From Hofstenia miamia (taxonomy: Eukaryota; Xenacoelomorpha; Acoela; Hofsteniidae), in the NCBI GenBank assembly GCA_900660155.1, contig CABFPE010000684.1, forward strand, positions 285,671-349,670: DNA of 64,000 nt. Direction: 5' to 3'. The notes under the pieces are model-generated. The model was not told where the DNA came from. It worked only from the letters and a program-made list of their open reading frames with translations, and did no database searches. The translations under genes and the position numbers were made by a program. How positions within the stretch are numbered: the first letter of the stretch is position 1; every line of letters begins with the position of its first letter. Positions 12,091 to 24,599 of the stretch are shown in pieces.

Positions 12091-12370
12091 GACTGATGCC
12101 GAAACCAATGTTTTTACAATACCGAAAAATACCGATACCGCGGTATCTTGCCTAAACAATGCTGGGTATTTTATTTAAAAGTTTGTGAATTCTGTGTAAA
12201 CGTGTTTGCCAATGTTTGCATTATAAAACGTGGAAAATTTTTGTTTGAGGTCTAAGATGTAAGGGTGTGGTGATGCATCGATTAGGCAAATCGAAATCGA
12301 TGCGGATTTTTATAATCGCATTAAATCGACTGTCGATTTACAATAGGCCAAATTCGATCGATTATTATTT
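12091..12370. repeat. Palindrome-rich block, possible non-autonomous hAT remnant
   Basis: At 12110-12155 the sequence ATACCGAAAAATACCGATAC is followed by CGCGGTATC. At 12270-12370 the motifs GATGCATCGATT, AAATCGAAATCGATGCG and AATTCGATCGATTA form nested palindromes around ATCGAT. Both styles are common in termini of non-autonomous hAT elements. A further GCATCGATTATAT lies at about 12849, just after an N joint, so the other end may be there. No target duplication could be established. Confidence 0.3.
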
Positions 12371-12811
12371 GTTTATAGACTTAAATATAATTACGTTAGT
12401 AACACACCTCGCCGTAGAACAAAATGAATCAAGCAATCATGACGTTAACTGTGCGCGTAAATGCAGGCTTCCGTTATGCAGGCTTCTTCAAATGGTAATC
12501 GATACAAGACGACGGCAAAAGACTGTTGTGTCACTCAACAGCATGAACACAACAGAATCATAAATGTAGTTGTAAGATATCCACAAAAACATAAAATGGA
12601 TTCCAAGTTCTCAGCAATTCTTCTTGCACCAAAAATTTTTAGTAACAAAATAAACATTTTTAATTAGATACCTGCGTGACCGGGACCAAAAAACAATTTT
12701 GTATACTTGAAAATCTAAAATATATTTGTTTATTAATCGTGACTTTTTTGAAAAACTATTTTTCATTGTTGAAATTGTCTAATTTTGCTTTTTAAGTTTA
12801 TGATAACAGTT

Positions 12812-12812
<1 letters not shown>

Positions 12813-12844
<32 letters not shown>

Positions 12845-13254
12845 NAAAGCATCGATTATATTGGTTCAACACCGATTCCTCGTGTTGATTTCATTTGACA
12901 ATTGCAATGGCGGGAATTTAGTTCACATTATTCCTCATGTTGGTTTAATTTGACGTATTCAATATTGAAAGCGCCTGTTTACATGGTTTCTTTTTGCTGA
13001 TATTTATCAAGCGATATAAAAAATAATAGGCTAACGTCAGCAATTTACCTAACCTAATTAACACAGACCAGGTGTTTGCTGTAATTATTGCTGGTATTTA
13101 AGCGACCAGGCCAAATATTATAAAGAAAGCTCCATAAATTTTGGGTAAAGAAATGCGGTTTACAAAGTGACATTAGTTTTTCATATCAATGTTGATTCTT
13201 GCAGCCTTAGTGGTGTTGTATACTATATAATATTTAACGCTATTTTCTAAAGTA

Positions 13255-13301
<47 letters not shown>

Positions 13302-13560
13302 GATTTGAGGAACAGAAGTTTTAGCATAGTCAATAACCCAATCTTCAAAGATTGCAGAAGCTTTAATAATTAAAAACCATAACAAAGATCAATTATTGAA
13401 CAAACAACAAAGTAATATGAGCGTATTAAATTTATTCTAAGAGCATGAACATTTAAACATCATTAAATATTAGTGTTGTATATTGTAAATATTATTCCCA
13501 CAAATTTTGTATTCTGATGATGATTTTCGAATCGAAAGCGGTTAACATTAAATTGAGCAC

Positions 13561-13602
<42 letters not shown>
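12813..13602. repeat. Cluster of three TA microsatellites
   Basis: TA runs of about 30 to 40 bases lie at 12813-12844 (ending at an N), 13256-13297 and 13565-13602. Between them, an ATTCCTCRTGTTGRTTTMATTTGAC-type segment occurs twice about 55-60 bases apart (near 12880 and 12935). No gene is seen. Confidence 0.8.
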
Positions 13603-13606
<4 letters not shown>

Positions 13607-14899
13607 CCAAATTATATTTATTTATATTTCTTTCTCTGAAACCTTTGTATTTAGATGTTTGCTGAAATATTACGAAATCTTCACTTTCAATTTCTTTTGA
13701 CAATCAAAGAAAAAGATGTGTTTGGTTCTTAATTTAGAAAAAATTATTAATACATGTCGTATTTTTACAAGTTTTTCCATTTCAACTCTTTTGGAAGCTT
13801 TTGTTAATAATTTCAACGTCAATGTTTGTGTGCAATTTGTAGTTAGTGCTTTTTGTTGATGGTTTTTTAAATACTTTGTATTTAATGTAGTTATTAAATG
13901 CAGGCTTGCCATTTATAAATACTATGTGTTGCATAAATGTACATAAAATTTATATTAATTTACTGCTTGTAAATATTTAATTTCCCATATTATTTATCAA
14001 ACTCTAGCTTGAACCTTAACACGCTAAAAATTAGATGCAAAAATTTTAAATATTGCAAATAATTATATCAAATACTTTGTATCAATGTGTTTAACATGTA
14101 ATTACTTATATGTTTTGTTGCTTAGTGATACTTTTGCGGCCTTACATTGTTTTTGGAGTTGTTTTTTGGCATGAGTATTAAAATGAAATGTTTTTCTTAA
14201 GTTTTTGTAAAAAAGGTTGTGAATTATTGGAACATTATTTAGATGGATTATTTTTGTATGATAATTAATTAAATTGAAACAAACCAACATTTTGGTTGTT
14301 TGTTTTCTGAGCTACATGTAATTAATTTAAAACTTTTGATACAAATAAGTACACAAATTGAATATTACTGTTCTAATTAAATGTAATTTTAAAGTTTTCA
14401 AACAAATCGCACTAAAATGCTAAATTTTAGTTCATAAATATTAATTAAATATATAATAATTTCATTCATTTCAGCAAAAAATTTGACCAGAAATATAATT
14501 TCGTACTTGCAAAAGAATGATATTCTTCAAAACAATAAAATTTGCTTACTGTTAAATTTCAATATAAATACAACCTTTCTAAAACAATTTCTTTAAAATA
14601 TTGTTATTTGAATAGTGTAGTATTTAAAAAGCTTCTGAGAAAAAACTTTTGTAATGATTGACTTGCAAATTTTTAGCTTAACAGCAAAAATCTGGAAGGC
14701 ATATTACATTATCCAACTAATTAAATTTACAAAAAGTAAATTGTTTATTAGATAAATCACTTGAATTTGTTCATAAATAAATATGAACTATTAAGGATCG
14801 TTTTAATAGAATTAATTCTAAGTAAATGCTGCAATTACCCTTCCACTTATCTAGTTTTGTGTACATATTAAAGTTGAACGAAACAATTAATATAACACT
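13603..14899. other. AT-rich spacer
   Basis: About 75-80 percent AT. Lys/Asn-rich chance frames only. It ends at the single N at 14900. Confidence 0.5.
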
Positions 14900-14932
14900 N
14901 AAATTTAGAAATTTTTGTATTTTACACTAAAA

Positions 14933-14990
14933 GTGTAGAAACAACATAATAACACAATGTAGAAACAATATGATAACACCGTGTAGAAAG
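14933..14990. repeat. 24-bp tandem repeat beside the Tc1 copy
   Basis: The start GTGTAGAAACAACATAATAACAC recurs as ATGTAGAAACAATATGATAACAC at 14957 and again as GTGTAGAAAG at 14981. That makes about two and a half units of 24 bases. It lies where the left inverted repeat of the Tc1 element would be expected. Confidence 0.75.
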
Positions 14991-15009
14991 TAAATAGTTA
15001 ATTCAGAAA

Positions 15010-16034
15010 AACTCACTAATATTTTGTATGTCCGCCATTATTGGCCAAACACGCAGCGATTTGACATTGACTCGGTCAGCTTTCTACAATAATAATCAGT
15101 AATTTCTGAGCACCATACCACTTTAATTTGCTCCTTCAGATCGTCGATTGATGCGCATTTGGCGCTTCCTTAGACAGTTTTTGATGTGAGTCCAGCAATT
15201 TTCTATGATGTTGAGGTCTGAGGAGTTTCCATGCCAGTTCTCAAGCAGCCCAAAGTCTTGTGACGCAATTCACTGTTTCAACACTTTGGCGCTGTGGCAA
15301 GGAGCACCATCTTGTTGTAGTACAGATGTTCCGCGAACCTGCATAAACTTGGGAACTTTCTCCTGAATTATTTTGAGGTAGGCCTTGTCTGTGACTGTCT
15401 CGTTGTGAGGAACAAAATGCAGACCAGCACGCCCATTCGCAGTTATAGCACCCCAAATCATCACAGAAAGTGCTGAGCGGACAGTTTTTTGCATGTAATG
15501 TGTGTTGAATCTTTGGTTTCTTGGTCTTCGAACATGTGGCCAGTATGATGTAAACTGGCAAATCTTGGATTCGTCACTAAACATTACTTCATGCCACATC
15601 TCAGGGGTGTAGTGTTGGTATTGCCTGCAGAAGTGCAACTGGTCTCGAATGTTCTTTGAAGACAATTGGGATTTGGCTGCCAGTTTGCACAATGGAAGGT
15701 CAAATGTAGTATTCAATTCACGCCTAATGGTTCGTGTTGATACATTCTGCACTATTCCACCTAGATTTGCTTTGACTTCAGAAGATGAAGATAATGGTTG
15801 ATTGACGACATAACAGTGAATGAGACTGCCAGTCTGAGAGGTTGTCACTTTTGGTCTTCCAGACTGCTTGCGAGAGGAAAAATTTTGCAGTTGCTGATAG
15901 CGAGTAACACTTCTGGATACCAATGATACTGACACGCCCATTCTAACAGCTATAGCGCAATAATTGTACCCTTCCTCGTACAAGATATGAATTTGAGCAC
16001 GCTTTGTTGGTGAAATTTCACTTCCACGGACCAT
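15010..16034 (-). pseudogene. Tc1-like transposase, nearly intact
   Basis: The minus-strand frame from an ATG at 16034 runs 254 residues without a stop. It starts MVRGSEISPTKRAQIHILYE, then a paired-type helix-turn-helix (AVRMGVSVSLVSRSV) and a GRPK basic hinge near residue 60. The DDE core follows: MFSDESK (first Asp), VMIWGAI and QQDGAPCHSA (second Asp). A TGA interrupts at 15270-15272. The same frame then reads FGLLENWHGNSSDLNIIENC, which carries the third acidic residue (Glu) about 35 positions after the second Asp, as in DD34E Tc1. A frameshift near 15150 precedes the terminal DDLKEQIKVVW and CVFGQ-like parts. With only two lesions it is fairly young compared with the other DNA transposon relics here. 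Confidence 0.9.
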
Positions 16035-16235
16035 ATTTCAAACTATAATGATAGTTCTTTTTCAGTGAAAATGTATTGTTTGTAAATCTAAAGTTGTGTT
16101 AATTTGATTGGCTAAATGAATCTGTTGCAAATTCTATGAAAAATTGGGAAATCAAGGAATTTTACGAAGTTTGCAGGAAATAGCATAAAACACGCTTTAG
16201 ACATTTTACTGTTCCCAAACTTTTGGTCAGTACTG
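15010..16235 (-). mobile_element. Tc1-like element, right end preserved
   Basis: The right end reads, on the minus strand, CAGTACTGACCAAAAGTTTG followed by GGAACAGTAAAATG. This is a standard Tc1-type terminal inverted repeat flanked by TA. The matching left repeat is not found. The sequence there passes into a 24-bp tandem repeat and then an N joint at 14900, so the left end is lost or unresolved. Confidence 0.8.
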
Positions 16236-16244
16236 TATATATAT

Positions 16245-17568
16245 TGTAGCATAATCCATCAAAAACAGCAAAGGACTACAAATGGGGAACAAGATCGAAT
16301 TATAAATTTACTTGATTTTATTAATATTGTGTTTTTGATAAATTAGCATTAAACCAAGCCATGTAATTTGAATTCGAAATTAATTTGTGAAAACAATTAC
16401 TCGTCACTTTAACTTTTGACAAATCACATGTGGATGATTACGCTCCACATCGATTTTGATATCGCCATCTTAACGCAGAAATTTCTGCAATTGGCAACTA
16501 AAACGGTGACAGGTACTTGTTTAACAGTAAATATGTTTATAAAAAATTTCTATAAATATGTAGAAACAGGAGAGAACTGTTGATGGAGAATAAACTCCTT
16601 ATTATCTACTTATTTTTGCTCAGTTTGATTATTAATTCAAATGCACAGCTAGGTGATTCATGCTTGTAACGATCACTAGGCTGTTGTGAGGGATGAAATG
16701 GTTTGTTGCCTGGATTGAGACAATGCATATAAGTTAGGAATAGGTATAAGGGCTTTTTACTCACTGCCTAGCTGGCTATCAATCGATTTCACTTGTTGAA
16801 TGTAGTAACAAATACAAGATAAGGCGAGATTGCCAACCTAGGTGTGTTATTGTTATCTGTTATTACCTATCTTATTTTAGATCCAAATTGTTTACTTTAG
16901 ACCTATAATGACCGAAAATGGCCTTTTATACATGAATGTTGTTTTATATACCAATGTCATTGTAAGTTTAGGAAGCTGCTATTCTTTGTATATTTTAATG
17001 GTTTTTAACTCCTTCTTAATCTTTCTCAGCTAGTTTCAATCGTCGGTAGTTAGATTTATTATCATTACTACATGTAGGGTAGAAAACTGCTGCATTGTTT
17101 GTTTACTACATTTTTATATCAGCAGTTAGTGCCAATGAACATTTGCATTAATACTAGTGAAAGTTACACTTATGTTTGAGAATGAGTTATTAAGTTGAAT
17201 AGTGTTTGCACTACCATTTATTATCACATAGTTAGGGTACACATAATAAAATTAGATCAAATGAGAATGAGCTGAGTCCGTCAGTGGATGGAACATTACT
17301 CTGTTGGTGATCAGGTACCGTTTCGGTCAGTGAGCCCATTGTTAACTGGAGTCTCTCTCATATGGTTACCCAATTCGTGGCTGTTACATGTTATTCTAAT
17401 ATCATATGGATTCTAAATATAGTTTAGTATGGATAATCAGAAAACGTGTACATGAGACAACAAAGATTAATCTAGATAGACATTACCCTGCTTGTAAGAA
17501 ACTGTAGTTCAGCATCCCTAAATGGTCCTGAGTTAATACACATCTATAGCCTGGGTGATGATTCTATA
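16245..17568 (+). repeat. 5' LTR
   Basis: A terminal repeat of 1,324 bases, from TGTAGCATAATCC to ATTCTATA just before the primer site. It matches 28067-28905 closely at both ends. Candidate internal signals are an AATAAACTCC stretch near 16588-16597 that could act as a polyadenylation signal. No promoter can be assigned with confidence. Confidence 0.9.
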
Positions 17569-17586
17569 TGGCGACCATGACAGGAT
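17569..17586 (+). promoter_or_regulatory. Primer binding site, tRNA-Arg type
   Basis: TGGCGACCATGACAGGAT follows the 5' LTR directly. It is close to the TGGCGACCGTGACA primer site known from mdg1/412-group elements, which pairs with the 3' end of tRNA-Arg. The identification rests on recalled family knowledge plus the exact position. Confidence 0.8.
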
Positions 17587-18940
17587 GCTGAAAGTCCTAT
17601 TAAAATCTGGAATTACAATTGATACATTACCAAGAAAGCTGTTACCACTCCCCAGATAACAAATGTTGGTCTAAACAACGTTGTTTTTTAGTTGTTTTTT
17701 TATGGTTGTTTTAACGTTGAAATGGTACCCTTTTGACTGGTCTAAACAACGTTGTTACTACAATGTCACATTAGGTTGTTTTTTCTGAATAAAAAAGCAT
17801 TATTTTTAGGTCGTAACAACGTAATTTTATGTTGCCCATGATTGTTATAGCATAACTTTTATATGCAATACACCAAATTTATATTGATAATCATTTCAAA
17901 CATTGCTGTTTAAACTAACACAAGCCCAACAGAGGGCAGAACAGTAATACAATAACTACATTAAATACAAAATTTGCTGAAATCTTGAATGAATGTCTTG
18001 ATTTTAAATGATAACAATAAGCATAAAAATCTGCCAAATTTAACAAAAATTTAAACTTTTAAAGTTAAGTATAATTTTGAAATAATACTTTTTTAAATCG
18101 TAAAGAATCTCTTCTGCTCAAATGTAACTTTTTTATCTGACAGATAATTTGAAGGTGTCCAAATATTCATGAATAAATTATTTTGAAAATTCGCTTACCA
18201 AGTATATTATAATTTTTCACAAATTTAATATTTCAAAAAAGCTNATCTGCAATTATCCACATATGCAATTTGAAATATATATATATTTTAAGTTTTGGAA
18301 TAAATTTAGAAATAAATTGGTAATTAGGCAGTAATGACAATTCTTTAGTACCCAATTATCATCTTCGCCATGTTGGAATATCATTTCAGATATAACTAAT
18401 AACTCATTGTTCAAGTCAGTCTTACTACTGTGGATTCTTATTTCAAATATCAGCTCATGATTACAAAGAACATATATTTGGCAATTGCAAACATGTAATT
18501 TTTTATGAACATCAGTCTGTTATTGAACTAAACCAATAACTCGGTTCAAGCCCGGTCTCACCTACCATATCTTTCCTCTGTGAGTAATGAAAAAACTAAC
18601 ATAGTGATTAGCATTATCCTATTACTAAAGATGGTTTCTGCATGCAACCAATTCAAACTGTGATAGTACTTAATAGAATCAACTAGTGCACAATTACGTT
18701 ATAATTACGTGATGTGTGTGTCACAGTCCGCAGCGATTGGCAGATGGAATAGATGGTACGAGAGCATCAGGTGTCCTATTGATACGTAATGGAAGTCTTC
18801 CTTACGACTGCCCTACTCATCATTTGCAACCGGTTACACAATAGGAACAAACATTAATTAAAATGTGCAAAATGCTTGGTGGGGTAGAATAACATTAACA
18901 TACTTTTTACAAAACGTGGTTGGGATACCTCCAAACACTT
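17587..18940 (+). other. Leader region of the LTR element
   Basis: About 1.35 kb lies between the primer site and gag, with no recognisable coding. It contains three copies of GGTCTAAACAACGTTGTT or close variants (17668, 17739, 17809), which look like an inserted repeat unit. It also contains an N joint at 18244. The gag reading frames begin near 18950. Confidence 0.6.
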
Positions 18941-20570
18941 AGAAGAAACACCAAAAATGAAGCAGCACTTAAAAACCAGATAAGAGAAATTTGAAAGGAT
19001 CAAAAAAGTAAGAGAAGACATCATAACTGAACTAAAACAGGATATGAGTCAACGATTAGAAGAACAAAGGAACATCTTTCAATCACAAATCGAATTACTT
19101 ACACAAAAATTGGTCGAAGCAAACCAAAGAGTAATAGACCAAAACGAAAAATGGGAAACAATGTGCACCAAACTAGAGGTGGAAAATAAAAACCTGCGAC
19201 AAGAAAATGAGACACAACAGTTAGAACTCGAGCAATTGAAGTACCAATTGCGACTAATAAAACTCTCAGAAGATGACGAACAAATGTCAAAACTAATCAG
19301 AATGGAAGACATATTAATATCAGAAGAACCAGAAGCAGNNNNNNNNNNNNNNNNNNNAATTACTTACACAAAAATTGGTCGAAGCAAACCAAAGAGTAAT
19401 AGACCAAAACGAAAAATGGGAAACAATGTGCACCAAACTAGAAGTGGAAAATAAAAACCTGCGACAAGAAAATGAGACACAACAGTTAGAACTCAAGCAA
19501 TTGAAGGACCAATTGCGACTAATAAAACTCTCAGAAGACGACGAACAAATGTTGAAACTGATCAGAATGGAAGACATATTAATATCAGAAGAACCAGAAA
19601 CAGAGTTAGGAGCTTCCAAAAGGAGAGTGCAAACAAACTATGAAAAACCACGAAACTAGTCAACCAAAGAAGAGGAAGAAAAGGAAAAAATAATTCATGA
19701 AATAACTCAAGAAGTGAAAAAACGAGTGTCAACCGAAGGTCTAGAAAGCCCAAAAAACCGTCATATGATAAAACAATATTGATGGAAACGGAAAACTAAC
19801 CAACACCCTGTAAAGCACAAATTCAAAAATTTACAGGGAAAATAGATAGTTATTCTCCAACATTCGAAGAATGGTTAGAGTTATTTGAACTGACAATGAA
19901 GGAGAGGCAGTAGATCAAACCACAGCAGCAGCAAGGCTACCACTTTATCTAGCAGGAGCCGCAAACCAACACCATTTGATGCTTGATGTGGAAACAAAAA
20001 GAAACTACAAACAGCTAACAGGAAACTTCATTGAATATTATCAAAACGAAAGTTTTAAAAACCAATATAGTTTGATACTCAATGGAACAAAAATGGAAAA
20101 ATTCGATGATATCAGAAATTATATGTCGCAAGTAGAGCAACTACTAACCTTAAGCTCCAGAGGAGGCTACTACTCCAAAATATGATTTGTTCTCACACAT
20201 CACCAAGGGACTACCAGAAAATATAAGACAGCAATTTGAAACAAAATGTGATGTTGACGATAAATTGGAAAAATGATAAGAAAAGCTGTTGATATCCAGG
20301 TAATGTTGGAAAACAACTCAAGAATCTATGAGAAAGCAACCTGGAATCAGCAAAGCACAATGAACTGGAAAGTAAAAGAACAAATAACGGTAAAATCACC
20401 ATGGAAAAAAGGAAGACAAGATAATAAAAATAAAAACAAAGAATGGACAAACAAAGAAACTGAAAGAACGAGATATCTGTTGCTTTAATTGTGGTCAGAA
20501 AGGACACTGAAAAACTGAATGCAAAAAATAAATAAACATTATAGAAGAAGGAGAAGGATATTTTGATGAT
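18941..20570 (+). pseudogene. gag region of the Ty3/gypsy fossil
   Basis: The first third encodes a long, charged, heptad-like coiled coil (Glu/Gln/Lys-rich, for example NLRQENETQQLELEQLK). A capsid-like section follows around 19800-20260, then a basic tail with a CCHC zinc-knuckle-type motif near 20480-20530, the usual nucleic-acid-binding end of Gag. A 19-base N run at 19339-19357 is flanked by a 246-base duplicate of the coiled-coil part. It is a fossil and broken. Confidence 0.75.
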
Positions 20571-20639
20571 TAAGATATGATAAATTCAGATTACAAAACC
20601 ACTTCAGATATTGAGGAAACTGAAATTAATGAAAAGTTG

Positions 20640-21420
20640 GAAAACTAGATGGAGCACTGACTCCAGACAACCACACACCAGTTATGATCTTGACCAATCT
20701 ACACAATGTTAACACAATTACAGTTGTGATAAACGCTGTAATGATTAAAGCTACAATCAACACAGGTACAGTGAAATCAATAATCACAGATGAATGCGCA
20801 ACAAAATTGGGATTCACAAGAGAATAATTATCAAAATCACACAACTGGTTGATAAATGCGTCAGGTGAATACATAGATACAAAAGGAACACTGGAAGCAG
20901 TGAGAATAAGAATAGCAAACAAGACATTCAAACAGTCACTAATCATAGTGGATACTCACAGAAATCTATTACCCTACGAAATCATATTAGGAGATGATTT
21001 TCTATTGAAAACCAAATGTGTAATAAATTATGGAAACAGAACAATAAGAGTTGAAGAAGAGGAAATCGAAATTAACAAAGAACAACAAGAGAAAGACATG
21101 CTATTCGAACTAATGGAAGGCTTCAAACTACAACCTTACCACTGGAAGATGAATACAATTAAGTGCAAAAAAGAGATAAAGGTGGAAGTAATGATATACA
21201 AACAAACAGGTATTAATACGAAAAGAATCTCAATGCTGTCAAGCATCTTTGCTATCAAACAAGGCGAAGGAAAAATTCCAATACTCAATGCCACAAATAG
21301 AAATGTCAATATAAATCAAAAGATGGTGAAGATTTACAGAAAATATGTGAAATCTAGCATAAGAATGATCTGGAAGCCAATAGAAGATGATGAGTTAGTA
21401 ATTCACATTGCCAACTAGAG
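20640..21420 (+). pseudogene. Aspartic protease region of the fossil
   Basis: A retropepsin-like section recognised from a hydrophobic strand with a Thr-Gly core near 20750, and the typical second motif YEIILGDDFL near 20976-21005. It is followed by a charged linker into reverse transcriptase. It belongs to the pol part of the Ty3/gypsy copy and is broken. Confidence 0.65.
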
Positions 21421-21429
21421 GGCGCATGG

Positions 21430-22980
21430 ATGAAAGCACAAGAAACCATCAGGGTTAGTAATCCACAAGGTCAACTAGAGGACGCGTGGGTGAATGCTGA
21501 AGATGAAGAAAAAATACTGGATATAAAAGAAGAGGATTATGAACACTTAAATCAGAGCAAGAGTGAATCATTACAGAAACTACTAAGAAAACATAGTCGA
21601 ATCTTTAACTTTTGTGAAATAAGCATCAGACAAGCAATTGGCAAAACACACAAAATAGTAATGATGATGGATAAGCTGATAAAATTACCAGTAAGAAGGG
21701 TCCCTGAACAATTGAAAGATGAATACAATAGAATTCTAAATGAATTAATCAACAACAAAATAATCAGACCAAGTGAAAGTCCATATGCAGCACCAACAGT
21801 ATTTGTCAAACAAGGAAAAAAATACAGATTGTGCATCAATTTCAGAAAACTAAACAAGGTAATGAAAAAAGACTCCTATCCATTACCAAGAATCGAAGAC
21901 ATGCTCTATGAGGCAAGCAAGCACAAATATTTCACAGTGATAGACTTGTGCAAAGCCTATTGGCAGGTACAAATGGAACCAAAAGACATAGAAAAAACAG
22001 CATTTATAACACCATATGGACTATACGAGTGGATTTACATGGTGTTTGGACTATGCAACGCACCAGCAACATTCCAAGGTTACATCACTAAAGTTTTGAA
22101 AAATAAGCAAAACAAAATCAAGGAAGGAATAAATTCCTACATCAACGACATAACCATAACAAGTGATACCATAGAACACACCTACAAAAACTCAACAGAA
22201 CATTGAAGATATTGAAGGATGCCAGATTAAGAGTAAATGGCAACAAATGCAATATATTAAAGAAGAAAGTGATATTCCTGGGATGAATAATAAGCCAAGG
22301 ACAAATTAGCATGAAAGACAAAAATCGAAAAACCAAACATGAAGAAAGACTTACAAAGAATAATGGGTTTCTTTAATTACTACAGTACATTTATACCAAA
22401 CATCACAGGAAAAACACCAAAAATGATGAAAAACTTGATGAAAAAATCTGTACCATTCGTGTGGACCTGGGAACAACAGGAGGAATTAGATAAAATAAAA
22501 CATGAACTATCCCAATTGCCTTCTCTGAACACTCCGGACTACAGAAAAGAATTTACACTAGACTGCAATGCAAGCAAAGTGGCAATAAGAGCAGCAATTA
22601 GTCAAATAAAAGAAGGAAAAGAAGCACCAATACAATTCTTCAGCAGAAAACTAAAAACAAGCAAAGAGAACTACGGATCCACAAAATTAGAGATGCTTGC
22701 TTTAATAGAAAGTATAAAAAAATTTCGACATTTCTTAATCAGGAAAAAATTCCAAGTGAGGACAGATGATAGTGGCCTTGCCTGGCTAAAAAAATTCTCA
22801 GGGGACAAGTCATCAATAGTCTCATGCTGGATAGAATATCTCAATGAATTTAATTTCACAATTGAACATAGAAAAGGAAAACTCCACACTAACACTGACT
22901 TCTGGACCTCATTACCAGAATACGAAAGAGATCTCAAAAAGAAAGAAGGAAGCAAAACAGAATTTCAATTCATACTGCAC
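21430..22980 (+). pseudogene. Reverse transcriptase and RNase H region of the fossil
   Basis: Ty3/gypsy reverse transcriptase is clear: NKIIRPSESPYAAPTVFVKQ, then LCINFRKLN, DSYPLPRIEDML, FTVIDLCKAYWQ and AFITPYGLYEW, and the FGLCNAPATFQ box. RNase H follows with FTLDCNASKVAIRAAISQ, PIQFFSRKL and the KLEMLALIESIKKFRHFL helix typical of gypsy RNase H. It is broken. Confidence 0.9.
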
Positions 22981-22999
22981 AATGAATACCTGATATAAA

Positions 23000-24560
23000 T
23001 GTCGACAAAAAAGGAAAAGCAATCATACCAATCATGATTAAAGAAGAGATAGCCAAAGACAAAATAATAGAGAGACAAAGCCAAGACATAATTCTAAAAG
23101 AGATAAAAGAAAAGCTAAAAAAACCAAGAAAAGAAGTTATCAAAAACTGCAAATAGCTATTTCAATCAATACACATGGAAAACAAATGACAACGGACTAC
23201 TGTACACCACAGGAAAAACCAATCAGATAGCGATACCTGAATATTTTAAAAGAGATTTAATGAGAAATACTCATGAAAAGGGACATCTGGGCATTATACA
23301 GACTGAAATGACATTCAACTCAAAGTACATCACAACAGGCGTAAGAAAGGTCACAGAAGACGTCATAAACAAGTGCAGCACATGTCTATTGAACAAACCA
23401 CAGCACTTCCCAGCACAGTGAGCACCACTGGAAAAAATTATATCCACTAAACCAAATGAAATTGTACATATCAATATAGAAATGCTATCTAAAGATGAAG
23501 AGGGGTATCAATATCTACTAGTAAAGGTAGACAATTTCACAAAATATGGCAAAATGATTCTGATGAAAAACACAACAGCCAAGGAAACAGCAAACATTTT
23601 CCTAAAGGAATGGATACTAAAAATAGGCCCAATGGAAAAAATAATAACAGATAAGGGACCCCAATTCAAAAGTACACTGTTTCAAGAACTTGCCAAATTA
23701 CTCAAAATCAATAGTGAAAGAACAACAGCTTACCACCCACAAGTGAACAGAGCAGTGGAAAGGCTAAACCATACACTAATAAAACTCATAAGAGTAACCA
23801 CATTGAGAATAGGAGGAAACAAATGGAGAGAAGTCATACAAATGGTTGAATATTTTTACAACACCTCGGTACATGCAACAACAAAAGTAACTTCATTCAA
23901 AGTGATGTACAGGAGAGAAGTGGCGACACCACTATCAATGCAGTTCTTGAACTACTCACAGAAGTTAGACAACCAATTTGTAAAACAACTGAAACAGCAA
24001 ATAACGGCAATTCACGAAATGATGTGCTACAACACAAAAAAGTCAGCAACAAGACAGGAGTGTAACTACAATAAAAAAATATATGGACACACACAAATTA
24101 GGCCACAAAGTTTATGTATTTACACCTATCAAGGTTAATTATGTTAACCAAGTACAAAAATTAAAACAGTATGGTCAGGACCTTACACAATTAAAAGGGT
24201 ATTAGACAATAATGAATACATGCTAAGTAACAAAAAAATTTTACACTTTCAAAATTTAAAAAGAGTGATCACTGACATCAAGGGCGCGACCCTAGATGAA
24301 AACGAAGAATTTAAGTTAGTATGTAACAAAGGAGAAAACAGATACAAAATGGAGGAACTAGAGAGCCTTCCTGAAGATGAATTTGAGGAAGAATTCACAC
24401 ATGACATACAAGAGGATGAAATACAAAAAAGAATAATGCCTAGAAGGGCTGCAAAAGAAAATATAAATTATAACCCTGAAACATGGGACTTAAACCTAAT
24501 ATCTCAATTTAGGAAATTGGAAGACCAAACGCTTAGTAGTCCTCAAGGCCAATGAAAGGG
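23000..24560 (+). pseudogene. Integrase region of the fossil
   Basis: An HHCC-type N-terminal finger region lies at about 23200-23420 (His and the CSTCLLNK Cys pair). The catalytic core follows with KVDNFTKYGK, then ITDKGPQFKSTLFQELAKLL and AYHPQVNRAVERLN, the D, D and E blocks. A basic C-terminal part continues, including RVITDIKGATLDENEEF. The domain order after RNase H confirms Ty3/gypsy. It is broken. Confidence 0.85.
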
Positions 24561-24599
24561 CAGAGCGACCAAAGGTGGCAACATCAATACATGGAGTAG

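Noticed and set aside
18535-18575. GGTTCAAGCCCGG resembling a tRNA B box
   Set aside because: The flanks do not pair as a T arm and no A box or acceptor stem is found upstream, so it is not a tRNA or a tRNA-derived SINE on present evidence.
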